A stretch of DNA of 35,600 nucleotides from an uncultured Collinsella sp. (GCA_900544865.1 UQXA01000020.1:1-35600), one strand, 5' to 3'; shown: positions 23,950 to 32,653, numbered from the stretch's first letter. Numbers and translations are program-made. Notes: generated by a model not told the origin, from the letters alone.

Positions 23950-24774
23950 ATGACTGCGCCGTCTGATTTCAATTCGATTTCCGAGCTTGACGCCACGCTC
24001 GTATTTCGCGTGGCCTATGATGGCTCGTCGTATAGCGGATTTGCCGAGCAGCCGGGACAGACGACGGTTGCGGGCGAGCTGCGCCGCGCTATCGAGACGC
24101 TCCTGCGCCGTCCGATCGACCTGACGTGCGCAGGGCGCACCGATTCCGGCGTGCATGCGGTGGCACAGTTTATCAGCGTGCCCGTAACGGACGCTGAGTT
24201 GGCTTTGACGCGCCGTAGGTGGCTGAGGGCTATGGATGCCCTCCTGCCCAAAGATATCGCCATAAACGAGGTCTACAAGGCCCGTAAAGGCTTTTCTGTA
24301 CGCTTTGATGCGCGTTCCCGTACGTATACGTACCGTATTGCCGATCGCGACGCGCGCCCTGTGCTTTCGCGCGGTGCGGTGTGGTGGCTTCGCTACCCAT
24401 TGGATGTTGAGGCGATGTCTGCGGCCTGTCCCGCGCTGCTGGGCGAGCAGGACTTCAAGAGCTTTTGCAAGGTGGCGTCTGCCGTGGGCAAGCCCACGCA
24501 CCGCTGCGTGATGCGTGCCGAGTTTGGCCATGAGGTTGCGTTTGGCGAGGACATCCTGACGTTTACCATCGAGGGCAATGCGTTTCTGCATTCGATGGTC
24601 CGCACGATCGTGGGCACGCTTGTCGAGATTGGCATGCATCGCCGTGAACCCGAGTGGATGCGCGAGGTCATCGATGCTTGCGACCGTACCGCTGCGGGCC
24701 CCACGGCTCCTGCCTGCGGCCTTACGTTTATGGGCGTGGATTACGATCCCGCCGAGCTTGTCGTGCTCGACTAG
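23950..24774 (+). CDS. truA: tRNA pseudouridine(38-40) synthase TruA
   Basis: Start ATG 23950 has GGGAG upstream. The 274-residue protein has the TruA catalytic motif AGRTDSGVHA with the catalytic D65, VAYDGSSYSGF near the start, and FLHSMVRTIVGTLVEIG in the C-terminal half. It modifies U38-U40 in the anticodon arm of tRNAs. It is commonly found after rplQ, as here. Confidence 0.95.
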   Translation: MTAPSDFNSISELDATLVFRVAYDGSSYSGFAEQPGQTTVAGELRRAIETLLRRPIDLTCAGRTDSGVHAVAQFISVPVTDAELALTRRRWLRAMDALLPKDIAINEVYKARKGFSVRFDARSRTYTYRIADRDARPVLSRGAVWWLRYPLDVEAMSAACPALLGEQDFKSFCKVASAVGKPTHRCVMRAEFGHEVAFGEDILTFTIEGNAFLHSMVRTIVGTLVEIGMHRREPEWMREVIDACDRTAAGPTAPACGLTFMGVDYDPAELVVLD

Positions 24775-24935
24775 GGGAGGGCTCGGCGCGTCGTGCGTCG
24801 GCACCTGTCATCTGTGGGCTGCGCGTGTGCAACATCTGTTCTTGGCGTGCAATACAACCGGTGTCTCATTGCTTTTATTGCCGGGGTGTACCATGAACGA
24901 CAGTTTGATTCACTGCTGTCGAGAGGACGGATAAC

Positions 24936-25976
24936 TTGGTTCGACGTGGCTCGCATCCGCGACTTTCGGTGATCCTTGTGGTAGAAGGTTCGCCCAGCTA
25001 TGCGATGCGTGCGCTCGAGAGTATCCAGAACCAAGACCTCTACGATTTGCAGATTGTCGTTGTCTGCCGCGATGCTGCGCCCGGTGTGCGCCATTCGCTT
25101 CAAGTTGCTGCCGACAGGGACATCCATATTGATTTGATTGACGTCGAGGACGCGAAGCGCGGCGCTTGTCTTCGTGCCGGTTTTGCTGCCTCGCGCGGCT
25201 CTCAAATCATCGCTATGAACGCCGATGAGTGGTTTGCTCCGCAGTCCCTTTCCAAGATGGTCAATATCGCGTGCGATACTACGGCAGACATAGTGCTCCC
25301 CACGGTGTCGCTCGACCGCTATGATGCACATCGAGAGCGCCATTCGCGCGTCTTGGATGCTGCTCATATTTCCATTGATAGCAAATCTTCGATGGTGGCC
25401 GGGCTGCCTCAGTTGATTTTAGGCGGCCTAGTCGTTCAGACCTCTGGTGTGATGTACAGCCGCTCGCTGTTTGAGGCATGCCTTTTGTGCGACAAGGTGT
25501 TTCGCACAGTTGGGTTTATGGCATGCGCGCTTTCGCAGACACGATGCGTGTCCGGCTGCGGCGATGCTTGTTTCCACACGGCGGCACCTAAACTTACAGA
25601 TGCCTTTGATCCCACCATGTATGCCAAGGTATCCGATGACATCCGAGCACTCGACGAGCTTGCGGACTCACTCTCGGAAGCAGACAGCGGTGGTCGGCTC
25701 AAGCTGGCAAGCCAAAAGTTCTACTTTGCCGGACTGGTCGCCTGCATCGAGAATTTGTGTCTGAGCCCGCATGGGGTGTCGTCAATCGAGCGTTCCGCCC
25801 GCATGCGTGATATGCTCGATGCGCCTCGAACCCGTCAGATGGTCGCCGCGCTCAAGGATAACCATCGGGGGCTCGGTCTGTTGTTTGGGCCGATCGCCAG
25901 CGCCAAGCCCGCGCGCTGCGTGATGTGTACGCATCTGGCAGCTTTTCTTAACCGGACGGGCGCAAAAACCGCCTAA
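24936..25976 (+). CDS. Glycosyltransferase family 2-like protein
   Basis: The 346-residue protein starts at TTG 24936, with GAGAGGA 8 bases upstream. Residues ~8-105 resemble a GT-A glycosyltransferase core: PRLSVILVVEGSPSYAMRAL with SIQNQDLYDLQIVVVC, then the GFAASRGSQIIAMNADEWF region, where a DxD motif would lie. Only one clear aspartate (NADEW) is present, so metal-dependent activity is uncertain. The C-terminal half is helical and unrecognised. No membrane helix is visible. It sits alone between truA and argR, with no sugar-pathway neighbours, so its acceptor cannot be guessed. Confidence 0.6.
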   Translation: MVRRGSHPRLSVILVVEGSPSYAMRALESIQNQDLYDLQIVVVCRDAAPGVRHSLQVAADRDIHIDLIDVEDAKRGACLRAGFAASRGSQIIAMNADEWFAPQSLSKMVNIACDTTADIVLPTVSLDRYDAHRERHSRVLDAAHISIDSKSSMVAGLPQLILGGLVVQTSGVMYSRSLFEACLLCDKVFRTVGFMACALSQTRCVSGCGDACFHTAAPKLTDAFDPTMYAKVSDDIRALDELADSLSEADSGGRLKLASQKFYFAGLVACIENLCLSPHGVSSIERSARMRDMLDAPRTRQMVAALKDNHRGLGLLFGPIASAKPARCVMCTHLAAFLNRTGAKTA

Positions 25977-25983
25977 ACGGCTC

Positions 25984-26019
25984 ATTTTGAAACAAACTTG
26001 CATAGAATTGTTTCGAAAT
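25984..26019. promoter_or_regulatory. 36-bp inverted repeat upstream of argR
   Basis: The arms ATTTTGAAACAA (25984-25995) and TTGTTTCGAAAT (26008-26019) are complementary at 11 of 12 positions, with 12 bases between. It begins 8 bases after the preceding stop codon and lies about 90 bases before argR. No T-run follows. An operator or weak terminator are both possible. Confidence 0.5.
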
Positions 26020-26060
26020 GCGTTCTTATACACAAAAGCCTTCAAATAGCGTTAAACTAT

Positions 26061-26075
26061 TCAATCACTGATTGA
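26061..26075. promoter_or_regulatory. 15-bp palindrome just upstream of argR
   Basis: TCAATCA-C-TGATTGA is a perfect 7-bp palindrome about a single base, ending 33 bases before the argR start. ArgR proteins usually regulate their own gene through ~18-bp ARG boxes. This site has a similar size and AT-rich character but does not match the classic consensus well. Confidence 0.45.
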
Positions 26076-26108
26076 TTGTCTCCGCCATCATTTGGAGAGA
26101 GGGTTTGT

Positions 26109-26546
26109 ATGGCTAAAAAACGCAATGGGCGCCAGGATGCCATTAGAGATATTGTGCGCAATAAGGACGTCCGCACGCAGCGCGTGCTGGTCGATGAGCT
26201 CCGCGCTATGGGCTTTGATTGCACGCAGGCGACTGTCTCTCGCGATATTGCCGACATGGGGCTGCGTAAGCTCCCTGAGGGCATCTATGTTCTGGCAGAG
26301 GACCTGCACCTGCAGCGTATGGTTTCCGAGCTTGTAACGGGCGTTCTGCGTACCGATAATCTGGTTATGATCAAGGCTCAGCCTGGCACGGCTTCCGGCA
26401 TCGCCGCCGCCGTTGATGCGGCAGAGTTGCCCGATGTGCTTGGCTCGCTTGCCGGCAACGATACGATTTTGGTTATTGCCCAGACGGCCGAGGACGGCGA
26501 GCGTCTTGAGGCGCTGATCAATAAGCTGAGCAATTCTCGCAAGTAG
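26109..26546 (+). CDS. argR: Arginine repressor ArgR
   Basis: Start ATG 26109 follows GGAGAGAGGG. The 145-residue protein has the ArgR winged helix-turn-helix (residues ~7-70, with ATVSRDIADMGLRKLPEG) and the arginine-binding hexamerisation domain (GTASGIAAAVDAAELPDVLG, then GNDTILVIA). It represses arginine biosynthesis and/or activates arginine catabolism with arginine as co-repressor. No arginine genes are in this window. Confidence 0.93.
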   Translation: MAKKRNGRQDAIRDIVRNKDVRTQRVLVDELRAMGFDCTQATVSRDIADMGLRKLPEGIYVLAEDLHLQRMVSELVTGVLRTDNLVMIKAQPGTASGIAAAVDAAELPDVLGSLAGNDTILVIAQTAEDGERLEALINKLSNSRK

Positions 26547-26594
26547 GCGTGCGGGTCGTGCGCTCGGCACTGTGCGCGTGACATGGTGGCTTGT

Positions 26595-26631
26595 AAGGGG
26601 TATCGACGTTGGTCGGTACCCCCCTTTTTTT
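26595..26631 (+). terminator. Rho-independent terminator of argR
   Basis: GGGGTATCGAC (26597-26607) pairs with GTCGGTACCCC (26612-26622) with one wobble, around a GTTG loop. A run of seven T follows at 26625-26631. Confidence 0.9.
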
Positions 26632-26674
26632 GTTTGCCGGTATAAAGACCGCCCACCAGGTCACTTTAAATTAA

Positions 26675-26713
26675 AAGGCCCCCGAGCACTTTAATATGCT
26701 GCTCGGGGGCCTT
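26675..26713 (-). terminator. Terminator of the class A PBP gene
   Basis: AAGGCCCCCGAGCA (26675-26688) pairs perfectly over 14 bp with TGCTCGGGGGCCTT (26700-26713). Read on the minus strand, the stem is followed by an AT-rich, T-containing stretch, consistent with termination of the convergent PBP gene. It lies 24 bases after that gene's stop. Confidence 0.85.
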
Positions 26714-26736
26714 GTTGCTAATGGCCGGATGAATTT

Positions 26737-28935
26737 CTAGCCGACCGTATCGTCAGGCGTGGGCGAGGGGTCGGGAGTGGGCGTAGGCGTGGGCGTAGGC
26801 GTGCCGCCATCGCCGCCGGTCGAACCACCAGTGGAGCCGCCCGTCGAGCCACCGGTCGTTCCGGTGCCGCCGGTGGTGTCGCCGCCCGTGGTCTCGGTCG
26901 TCGTGGTCGTCGTGGTAGTCGTTGTGGTGGTTTCCTCTTCGTCCTCGTTCTCGTCCTTGTCGTCGTTCTCCGTCTTCTTGGTGTTGTTGGTGCCGTAGAA
27001 CTTCCAGACGCTGTTGTTCTTGTAGGTGGGCGCCGTTCCGGTCGCAAACTCCTCGCGCTCGGTACCGGTCAGAACGGTGTTCATAAACCGCTTAAAGACA
27101 GGCAGGTTGGTGCTGTCGCCCAGCAGGTCCGTGCCGTATTTTTGGATGGGGATCTCACCTGCGGAATAGCCGGTCCACAGGGCGCACGCCAGCTGCGGGG
27201 TATAGCCGCAGAACCACAGGTTGGTGGTGTTGTCGGTGGTGCCCGTTTTGCCGGCATAGGGCTGGTTGACGCTCAGGGCGCCAGCAGCACCTGTACCGCT
27301 GCCCTGCATGACGCCGGACAGAACATCGGTGACCGCGGCGGCCTCGCCCTCGGTAAGCACCTGTGAGGGATTGTCGGTGTGCTGGTACAGCACCGAACCG
27401 GTACGAGAGTCAATCTCGGTGATGGCGATCGACTGGCGATAGTAGCCGCCGTTGGCAAACGTCGCGTAGGCGGCGGCCATCTCGAGCGGCGAGATCGAGC
27501 CGGTGCCGAGCGTCATGACGGGAACGTCCTCGATGTTGTCCTTGGCGGGATCGATGCCGAGCTTTTTGACGAGCGAGATGATCTTGCTGTTGCCGACGGC
27601 TTCCGCCACCTGGATGTAGCCGGTGTTGGAGGAGTATGCCGTTGCCTGCTTAAGCGTGATGTTGCCATAGCTATGGTTGGCGTAGTTTTGGACCTCGGTC
27701 GTGGTGCCCTTAGCCTTGAGCGGCGAGTTGCAGTTGAGGGTGACGTTGGGGTTCATGCCGTTTTGGATGGCAGTTGCCAGCGTAAAGGCCTTAAAGGTGG
27801 AGCCGACGGGACGCTTGGCCGTGGCATGGTTTACGTGGTTCTCGTCGGCGTTGTAGTCGTAGCCGCCCACCATGCACTTGATGTAGCCGGTCTTGGGGTC
27901 GACGACGACCATGCCCATATCCAGGCCGTCGAGTGAGAGCGTGTCGAGCTGCTGGCGGACGGCATTCTCTGCCACCTGCTGCATCGTGGGGTCGATGGTG
28001 GTCTTGACGGTCAGACCGCCCTTAAAGAGCACGTCGGTCGAGAACTCCTGCTCCAGCAGCTGCTTAACATAGGCGACAAAGTAGGGCTGCGAGTATACGT
28101 CGACGCCGCTGCCCGAAATCTCGGTCACGTTGAGGGTGATGGGCTCGGCCTGTGCGGCATCGTGCTCCTCCTGCGTAATGTGGCCCAGACGCAACATGTT
28201 GTCGAGGACCTTGTTGCGACGGGACAGCGCCAGGTCGGGGTTGACCGTGGGGTCGTACTGCGAGGGCGAGTTGGGAAGGCCGATGAGCAGCGCGGCCTCG
28301 CTCAGGGTGAGGTCGGCGGCGCTCTTGGACAGATAGGTCTCGGCTGCGGCCTCGATGCCGTAGGCGCCGTGGCCGTAATAGATGGTGTTGAGGTACATCA
28401 TGAGGATCTCGTCTTTGGAGTACATGTCCTCCATCTTGACGGCGATGTAGGCCTCGCGCACCTTACGCTCGATGGTCGAGTCGAACTGCTCCTCCTGCAG
28501 AATGGTGTTGCGCACCAGCTGCTGGGTGATAGTCGAGGCGCCTTCATGCCCGCCGCCGAGGGTTGCCACCGCAGCACGCGCGATACCCCACAGGTCGATA
28601 CCGCCGTGCTCGTAGAAGCGCTCGTCCTCGACGTCAACGGTGCCCTGCAGCACGTAGGGGGAGACCTCGTCCTTGGTGATGGACTTGCGGTTTTGCGTGT
28701 AGAAGCTTGCGATCTTGTTGCCGTTGCAGTCGACGATCTCGGTGGGCTCGCTCACCAGATACGCGTTGGCGTCGGTGTAGTCGGGCAGATCGGACAGCCA
28801 GCGGTTGACGTTGCCGACCATGCCGATGCCAAACGCCACGCCCGCGATAAGCAAAAAGCCCAAAAACGAGAGCAGGATTATGGGCAGAGCATGCGTCTTT
28901 GAACGGCTGCGTCCCTGTCGTTGGCGAGGACCCAT
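26737..28935 (-). CDS. Class A penicillin-binding protein (transglycosylase-transpeptidase)
   Basis: Start ATG 28935 has GGAGGT 6 bases upstream; the longer frame lacks a site. The 732-residue protein has a short basic N-terminus, one membrane helix (~18-40), and a GT51 transglycosylase domain (~75-250) with catalytic E103 in VEDERFYEHGG. The transpeptidase domain (~335-620) has SxxK at S379-K382, SxN at S435-N437 and KTG at 563-565. It polymerises and cross-links peptidoglycan outside the membrane. The tail (653-732) is low complexity: an acidic stretch, a run of twelve threonines, STGG repeats, then PT repeats. The tail may be surface exposed or cell-wall spanning. Confidence 0.95.
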   Translation of the reverse strand: MGPRQRQGRSRSKTHALPIILLSFLGFLLIAGVAFGIGMVGNVNRWLSDLPDYTDANAYLVSEPTEIVDCNGNKIASFYTQNRKSITKDEVSPYVLQGTVDVEDERFYEHGGIDLWGIARAAVATLGGGHEGASTITQQLVRNTILQEEQFDSTIERKVREAYIAVKMEDMYSKDEILMMYLNTIYYGHGAYGIEAAAETYLSKSAADLTLSEAALLIGLPNSPSQYDPTVNPDLALSRRNKVLDNMLRLGHITQEEHDAAQAEPITLNVTEISGSGVDVYSQPYFVAYVKQLLEQEFSTDVLFKGGLTVKTTIDPTMQQVAENAVRQQLDTLSLDGLDMGMVVVDPKTGYIKCMVGGYDYNADENHVNHATAKRPVGSTFKAFTLATAIQNGMNPNVTLNCNSPLKAKGTTTEVQNYANHSYGNITLKQATAYSSNTGYIQVAEAVGNSKIISLVKKLGIDPAKDNIEDVPVMTLGTGSISPLEMAAAYATFANGGYYRQSIAITEIDSRTGSVLYQHTDNPSQVLTEGEAAAVTDVLSGVMQGSGTGAAGALSVNQPYAGKTGTTDNTTNLWFCGYTPQLACALWTGYSAGEIPIQKYGTDLLGDSTNLPVFKRFMNTVLTGTEREEFATGTAPTYKNNSVWKFYGTNNTKKTENDDKDENEDEEETTTTTTTTTTTTETTGGDTTGGTGTTGGSTGGSTGGSTGGDGGTPTPTPTPTPDPSPTPDDTVG

Positions 28936-29097
28936 ATATTGACCTCCAGGTATGTCGTGCCGGACGGTGGATGTGCCGTCGAGGCAGGATGGACATAAGT
29001 TATTACACGATAAACCAAACGGGGCGCGCGAGGCCTCGTGTATGCTGGAAGACGGCATTTTTCAGAGTGAATGCATACCTTGGTAAGGAGTTTGCCG

Positions 29098-31056
29098 ATG
29101 GCGATTCGGGCGATGGGGCCGAGCGGACAATACGAGACTGGATTGGATGCTGCCGGTGCGGCGCTGCCCGAGCTGCTGGCGCCGGCGGGCGGGCTCGACC
29201 AGATGCTTGCGGCCATCGCCGCGGGTGCCGACGCCATCTATGCGGGGTTGGGCGGCTTTAACGCCCGCGTGAGCGCGCATGGCTTTACGGATGACGAGTT
29301 TGCGCGCGGCTGCGCCGTGGCGCATGCCCATGGCGTGCGTGTGTACGCGACGCTCAACGTGTTCGTGTTTGACGATGAGCTGTCCGACGCGGTGGCGTTG
29401 GGAGCTCATGCACTGGAGCTGGGCGCCGATGCTCTGATTGTCGCCGATGCCGGGCTGGCTTGTGTACTGCGCACGGCGATTCCCGGGGTCGAGATTCACC
29501 TGTCCACGCAGGCGGGCGTTCATAGCGAAGGCGCCGTGCGGCTTGCCGCCGATGAGCTGGGGGTCGAGCGCGTGACGACGGCACGCGAGCTGGCGGTCGA
29601 CGAGATTGCGGCGCTATGTGCCACGGGCGTGCCCATCGAGGTATTCTGCCACGGTGCGATTTGCATCGGCTATTCGGGGGCGTGCGAGTTCTCGGCCCTG
29701 CGGCGTGGGCGCTCGGCGATGCGCGGTGATTGCACACAGCCGTGCCGTCTGGCGTACGACCTGGTGGACGAGGCGGGACAGAGCGTTGTCGCCGTCGAGG
29801 GAGATCGCTTGCTGTGCCCGCGCGACTATCTAGGTATTGCGCATCTGCCCGAGCTTGTAGATGCCGGCGTGGCGTCGCTCAAGATCGAGGGGCGCATGAA
29901 GAACCCCGATTACGTATTCAACGTGGTGCGGGTGTGGCGCCGGGCGCTCGATATGCTGTGCGACGGCGCGTGGGACCCCGGTGCCGTGGAAGAGCTTGAA
30001 CGCGAGCTGGGCCGTTCGTTCAACCGCGGGTTTACCGACGCGTATCTGCGGGGGCGTTCGGGTGCCGAGCTGATGAGCTTTGAGCGCGCAATTAACCAGG
30101 GCGTACGCGTGGGGCGCTTGGTCGCTGTGGGCCACGAAGAGGTGACCGTTGAGCTCGACGCCGCCGTGGCGGCGGGTGACACGCTCGAGATTCGGTTCTA
30201 TCCGGGTGTCGACGCGCGTCCCGATGTGCCCAAGCGCTGGCCGCAGGTGCCCTGCCCGGTGGATGCCGCAGCGGGGAAGCGCGTCGTCGTGCATTGCAAG
30301 CGTAAGGTGGACGCGGGCTGCGAGGTATACCTGATTCGCAGCGCCGGCGTGTTGGATCAGACGGCGGCGGTGTTGGAGCGCATGCGGGCCGAGGCGGATG
30401 CGATTGCGCCCGTTGCGCGTGCCGTTGAGGTGCTGCCCTTTGAGGACGTTGCGGTGGATGGCGGTGCGTCGACGGAGTTGGTGGAGTGCGCGGTTCCCGC
30501 TCGCATGGTTTTTGCTTGGCAGCTGATGGATGCCGACCCGCGCGGAGAACTCGATTTGTCCGACGCTGTTGTGGTGCTTGACGAGGCGTGCCGCACGGGT
30601 GACGCTGACCGGACCCGCTCACTGATGCAGCGTGCCGGGCGCGTCGTCTGCCGCAACCTGGGGCAGGTCGCGATGGCCCACGAGCTGGGCACGACGTTTG
30701 ACGTGGCGGCGCCGGTGTTCTGTGCCAATCGGGCCACGCTTGCCTGGCTGCGCGGGCTTGGCGCGAGGTGGGTATACTTGCCTGCCGAGTTGCTCAACAA
30801 TGATAGGGGGCGTATTGCCGAGCTGGCTGCTGAGCCCGGCGTCCTTGGCCCCATCGACGCCGACCGTCCCGAGCTTATGGTGTGCGAGCACTGCCTGCTG
30901 GCCGCCGAGGGCGTCTGCGCCACCGATGCGACGGGGCGGGTCCGTTGCCGCGACTGCTTGCGTCGTCGGCAGGTGCGCTATCTGGTCGAGCGTGACGGTA
31001 CGCGTCTGCCAGTTGCCATCGACGCATGCGGCAGGACGAGGATTTTCCTGTCGTAG
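29098..31056 (+). CDS. U32 family peptidase-like protein (RlhA/TrhP-type)
   Basis: Start ATG 29098 has TAAGGAG 7 bases upstream. The 652-residue protein opens with the LLAPAGGLDQMLAAIAAGAD segment of the U32 family. It carries the signature around EVFCHGAICIGYSGACEFS, with cysteines C189, C196, C212 and C216 that likely bind an iron-sulfur cluster. A second, family-typical domain follows (~330-450). The C-terminus has an extra cysteine cluster (CEHCLLAAEGVC, CRDC). Family members act in hydroxylation of 23S rRNA or tRNA uridine/cytidine, or in ubiquinone synthesis, rather than as proven peptidases. Which role applies here is unknown. Confidence 0.88.
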   Translation: MAIRAMGPSGQYETGLDAAGAALPELLAPAGGLDQMLAAIAAGADAIYAGLGGFNARVSAHGFTDDEFARGCAVAHAHGVRVYATLNVFVFDDELSDAVALGAHALELGADALIVADAGLACVLRTAIPGVEIHLSTQAGVHSEGAVRLAADELGVERVTTARELAVDEIAALCATGVPIEVFCHGAICIGYSGACEFSALRRGRSAMRGDCTQPCRLAYDLVDEAGQSVVAVEGDRLLCPRDYLGIAHLPELVDAGVASLKIEGRMKNPDYVFNVVRVWRRALDMLCDGAWDPGAVEELERELGRSFNRGFTDAYLRGRSGAELMSFERAINQGVRVGRLVAVGHEEVTVELDAAVAAGDTLEIRFYPGVDARPDVPKRWPQVPCPVDAAAGKRVVVHCKRKVDAGCEVYLIRSAGVLDQTAAVLERMRAEADAIAPVARAVEVLPFEDVAVDGGASTELVECAVPARMVFAWQLMDADPRGELDLSDAVVVLDEACRTGDADRTRSLMQRAGRVVCRNLGQVAMAHELGTTFDVAAPVFCANRATLAWLRGLGARWVYLPAELLNNDRGRIAELAAEPGVLGPIDADRPELMVCEHCLLAAEGVCATDATGRVRCRDCLRRRQVRYLVERDGTRLPVAIDACGRTRIFLS

Positions 31057-31104
31057 GTGCCGCGTCGCGTCAGTTTGTTATCATATGAGAGTTTATGGAC
31101 TTCC

Positions 31105-31131
31105 AGCACCGCCGTTTTCGGCGAGGGTGCT
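31105..31131 (+). promoter_or_regulatory. Leader hairpin upstream of tyrS
   Basis: AGCACCGCCG (31105-31114) pairs with CGGC (31119-31122) and GGTGCT (31126-31131), leaving a TTTT loop and a 3-base bulge. It ends a few bases before the AAAAGGAGG ribosome binding site of tyrS. No T-box motifs are seen. Attenuation or translational tuning are possible. Confidence 0.4.
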
Positions 31132-31152
31132 ATAGCAAAAGGAGGATACCCA

Positions 31153-32364
31153 ATGCTGTCTGTTGACGAGCAAATGCGTATCATCACCTCGGGCGCCGCG
31201 CAGATCGTCCCCGAGGCCGACCTTCGCAAGAAGCTTGAGAAGGGCGAGCCCCTCAACATCAAGCTCGGCGTCGATCCCACCAGCCCCGACCTGCACCTGG
31301 GCCACGCCGTGCCGCTGCGCAAGATGCGTCAGTTCCAGGACCTGGGCCACAACGTCACCCTCATCATCGGCAACGGTACCGCACTGATCGGCGACCCCTC
31401 GGGCAAGAATTCCACCCGCCCGCAGCTTTCTCAGGAGCAGATCGAGGCTAACGCCGAGACCTACGTGAGCCAGGCCATGAAGATCCTGGACCCCGAGAAG
31501 ACCACCATCGTGCACAACGGCGACTGGATCTTGTCGATGGATCTGGCCGGTCTGCTGCAGGTGTGCTCCAAGTTCACCGTCGCCCGCATTCTTGAGCGCG
31601 ATGACTTTACCAAGCGCTACCAGTCTCAGACGCCGATCGCCCTGCACGAGTTCCTGTATCCCGTGATGCAGGCATACGATTCGGTCATGATTAAGGCTGA
31701 CGTGGAGATGGGCGGCACCGACCAGCTCTTTAACCTGCTCGCTGGTCGTGAGCTCATGGAGAAGATGGGCATGGAGCCGCAGATCGCGCTCACCATGCCG
31801 CTGCTCGAGGGCACCGATGGCGTACGTAAGATGTCCAAGTCCTATGGCAACTACATCGGTCTGACCGACGCGCCCAAGGATATGTTCGGCAAGACCATGT
31901 CCATCCCCGACGAGATGATCGGCAAGTACTACCGCCTGGCGAGCTCGCTCACCCCGGCCGAGGTCGACAAGATCGACGCTGCTCTGGCCGACGGCTCTGC
32001 TGATCCCTATGAGCTCAAGCGCGCTCTGGGCCGCGACCTGTGCGACACCTACCACGGCGCCGGCGCCGGCGACGAGGCTCAGGCCGAGTTCGACCGCGTG
32101 TTCAAGGAGGGCCAGCTTGCCGACTTCCCCGAGAAGCACGTTGAGCTGACCGTCAACGACGAGGGCCAGATCTACCTCGCAGGCCTGCTTAAGGACCTGG
32201 GCCTTTCGGCGAGCGCCGGCCAGGCCCGTCGCGACATTGACGGTGGCGGCGTCAAGATCAACGGCAAGGCGGTGGCTCCCAAGAGCTATAACATCGATCC
32301 CAGCGCCCTCAAGCTGGGCGACACCCTCTCCGTTGGCAAGCGCAAGGGCTTCAAGTTGATTTAG
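31153..32364 (+). CDS. tyrS: Tyrosyl-tRNA synthetase
   Basis: Start ATG 31153 follows AAAAGGAGG. The 403-residue class I synthetase has its HIGH box as HLGH (48-51), KMSKS at 226-230, the GGTDQLFNLLAGR tyrosine-binding segment, and a C-terminal S4 RNA-binding domain (~337-400, GQARRDIDGGGVKING). It charges tRNA-Tyr with tyrosine. It stands alone, with its own leader hairpin and a terminator-like stem after the stop. Confidence 0.96.
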   Translation: MLSVDEQMRIITSGAAQIVPEADLRKKLEKGEPLNIKLGVDPTSPDLHLGHAVPLRKMRQFQDLGHNVTLIIGNGTALIGDPSGKNSTRPQLSQEQIEANAETYVSQAMKILDPEKTTIVHNGDWILSMDLAGLLQVCSKFTVARILERDDFTKRYQSQTPIALHEFLYPVMQAYDSVMIKADVEMGGTDQLFNLLAGRELMEKMGMEPQIALTMPLLEGTDGVRKMSKSYGNYIGLTDAPKDMFGKTMSIPDEMIGKYYRLASSLTPAEVDKIDAALADGSADPYELKRALGRDLCDTYHGAGAGDEAQAEFDRVFKEGQLADFPEKHVELTVNDEGQIYLAGLLKDLGLSASAGQARRDIDGGGVKINGKAVAPKSYNIDPSALKLGDTLSVGKRKGFKLI

Positions 32365-32366
32365 TT

Positions 32367-32388
32367 CCGCCGTTCTAACGAACGGCGG
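32367..32388 (+). terminator. Hairpin after tyrS
   Basis: CCGCCGTT (32367-32374) pairs perfectly with AACGGCGG (32381-32388) around 6 bases, 3 bases after the tyrS stop. No T-run follows, so it may work with the next palindrome or with Rho. Confidence 0.55.
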
Positions 32389-32403
32389 ACCGGCCGACGC
32401 TGC

Positions 32404-32502
32404 GCGGGCCGCATTTGGACAATCTGACGTTCAACTTCAAGGGCGCGACCAGAAGGTCAGCGCCCTTTCGTTTCACGTCACCTTGTCTCAAATGCGGCCC
32501 GC
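32404..32502. repeat. 99-bp nested palindrome (MITE-like or structured RNA)
   Basis: Five stems nest in register. GCGGGCCGCATTTG (32404-32417) pairs with 32489-32502 over 14 bp. GACAA pairs with TTGTC, TGACGT (32425-32430) with ACGTCA (32475-32480), AAGGGCGC (32439-32446) with GCGCCCTT (32460-32467), and GACC with GGTC around an AGAA loop. About 37 base pairs in 99 bases cannot be chance. It could be a non-autonomous palindromic element or a structured transcript. It has no ORF and no clear target-site duplication. Confidence 0.8.
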
Positions 32503-32539
32503 TCGCTGTCGTTGCCAAAACATCGGCGCTTCCGTGGTT

Positions 32540-32597
32540 GGCACTTGGGGACGTTCCTTTTGTGCCGGCACTTTGGGACACTCCTTGTCATTGGTGC
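32540..32597. repeat. Two imperfect tandem units with GGGGACGTTCC core
   Basis: GGCACTTGGGGACGTTCC begins at 32540 and GGCACTTTGGGACACTCC at 32567; each unit ends in a GTGC(C) that pairs with its own GGCAC, so each can fold. The 16-base core TGGGGACGTTCCTTTT of the first unit is found again, identical, at 35546-35561. This marks a dispersed short-palindrome family of the REP kind. Confidence 0.65.
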
Positions 32598-32653
32598 AAA
32601 GTAACCTGCCCCCATTGCGCCAAGCGGCGTGTGCCGTTAAGCGGAGAGGCGTA

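Noticed and set aside
31057..31152. T-box leader of tyrS
   Set aside because: The interval is too short and lacks the T-box sequence and the specifier stem.
32404..32502. Integron attC site
   Set aside because: It is palindromic and of suitable length, but it lacks GTTRRRY-type core boxes and there is no integrase or cassette array.
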